Shown here: positions 13,038 to 13,182 of the stretch, piece after piece
Layout: each line of letters opens with the position of its first letter
How positions within the stretch are numbered: the first letter of the stretch is position 1
Source of the DNA: JBBSEX01 sp038239345
GTDB lineage: Bacteria > Acidobacteriota > Terriglobia > Bryobacterales > Bryobacteraceae
Assembly: GCA_038239345.1 (NCBI GenBank)
Contig: JBBSEX010000062.1
Span: forward strand, 1 to 13,182
Length of the DNA: 13,182 bases
Direction: 5' to 3'
Translations under genes and position numbers: made by a program
Notes under the pieces: generated by a model
The model's input: the letters and a program-made list of their open reading frames with translations, nothing else
What the model was told of the DNA's origin: nothing
The model's database searches: none

Positions 13038-13115
13038 ATGTTGTGTCACAAGGACCATCCATTGGCCGCACCTGGAACCATAAGTTGGCCGGAATCCGGC
13101 TTCGGGATGGCATGA
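13038..13115 (+). CDS. Possible 25-codon open frame with a good ribosome site
   Basis: AGGAGA at 13025-13030 precedes ATG 13038 by seven bases, and the frame stops at TGA 13113-13115 after 25 codons. The peptide starts MLCHKDHPLAAPG and has no recognisable domain. It lies after the nested hairpin, and its stop overlaps an ATG (13112) that opens the next frame. It could be a leader peptide or simply chance. Confidence 0.3.
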   Translation: MLCHKDHPLAAPGTISWPESGFGMA

Positions 13116-13135
13116 ATCAACGAGGTAGGCTTCGA

Positions 13136-13182
13136 ATGACTCCTGGATTAGTACCGTCTACTGGCCGCAACTGCGAGTTCGG
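13136..13182 (+). CDS. Possible start of a further gene, cut by the window end
   Basis: A frame is open from ATG 13112 and from ATG 13136 to the last base. ATG 13136 is preferred because AGGTAGG lies seven bases upstream at about 13123-13129. Only 15 residues are visible (starting MTPGLVPSTGRN), too few to recognise. ATG 13112 would overlap the 25-codon frame as ATGA. Confidence 0.3.
   Translation, partial: MTPGLVPSTGRNCEF

Overview
The window looks like the interior of a mobile genetic element, either an integrative conjugative element or a large plasmid, from a GC-rich Gram-negative-type bacterium. Exported proteins end their signal peptides in A-A-Q or F-P-Q motifs, and a type IV secretion VirB9-like protein implies an outer membrane. 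My best guess is an Acidobacteriota (Solibacter/Bryobacter-like) host, but that is inference from style and not from any marker gene. There are no rRNA, tRNA, CRISPR or transposase genes.

Region 1 (1-5669, + strand) is a tightly packed transfer operon. It holds the 3' end of an unrecognised gene, a VirB9/TrbG-like secretion channel protein, a small single-span membrane protein with a GTG start, a VirD4/TraG-like coupling ATPase, a membrane-anchored coiled-coil protein, an unrecognised protein, and a replication-relaxation-like protein with nuclease-fold residues. Most junctions overlap or lie within about 10 bases. No relaxase of a classical family and no VirB4, VirB6 or VirB10 is seen here; they would have to lie outside the window.

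Region 2 (5670-6154) is 485 bases without a convincing gene. It holds a 12-bp perfect palindrome, a 7-bp-arm inverted repeat, short direct repeats, and a strongly strand-biased G/T-rich island with two canonical G-quadruplex motifs. It is a candidate origin or transfer/regulatory site.

Region 3 (6155-7701) encodes a small unknown protein and a Rad52/Rad22-family single-strand annealing protein. Region 4 (7877-9228) is a translationally coupled pair that looks like cargo: an exported NTF2/SnoaL-like protein and an exported alpha/beta hydrolase. Region 5 (9289-9738, - strand) is an excisionase-type helix-turn-helix protein of the kind that acts as antitoxin to PIN toxins, here without a visible toxin. 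A divergent intergenic region with phased ATCGAA repeats separates it from the next operon.

Region 6 (9881-12895, + strand) is a second operon. It encodes an unknown protein, an archaeo-eukaryotic-type primase of the TOTE kind fused to a zinc ribbon, an unknown protein with a C-terminal Cys/His cluster, a small two-span membrane protein, an HD-like putative metal hydrolase, and a small zinc-ribbon protein nested over the end of the HD-like gene. The window closes with a structured intergenic region (nested hairpin followed by TTTT) and possibly the start of another gene. Together, the Rad52-type annealing protein, the primase and the coupling ATPase suggest an element that moves as single-stranded DNA and carries its own means of priming and annealing it.
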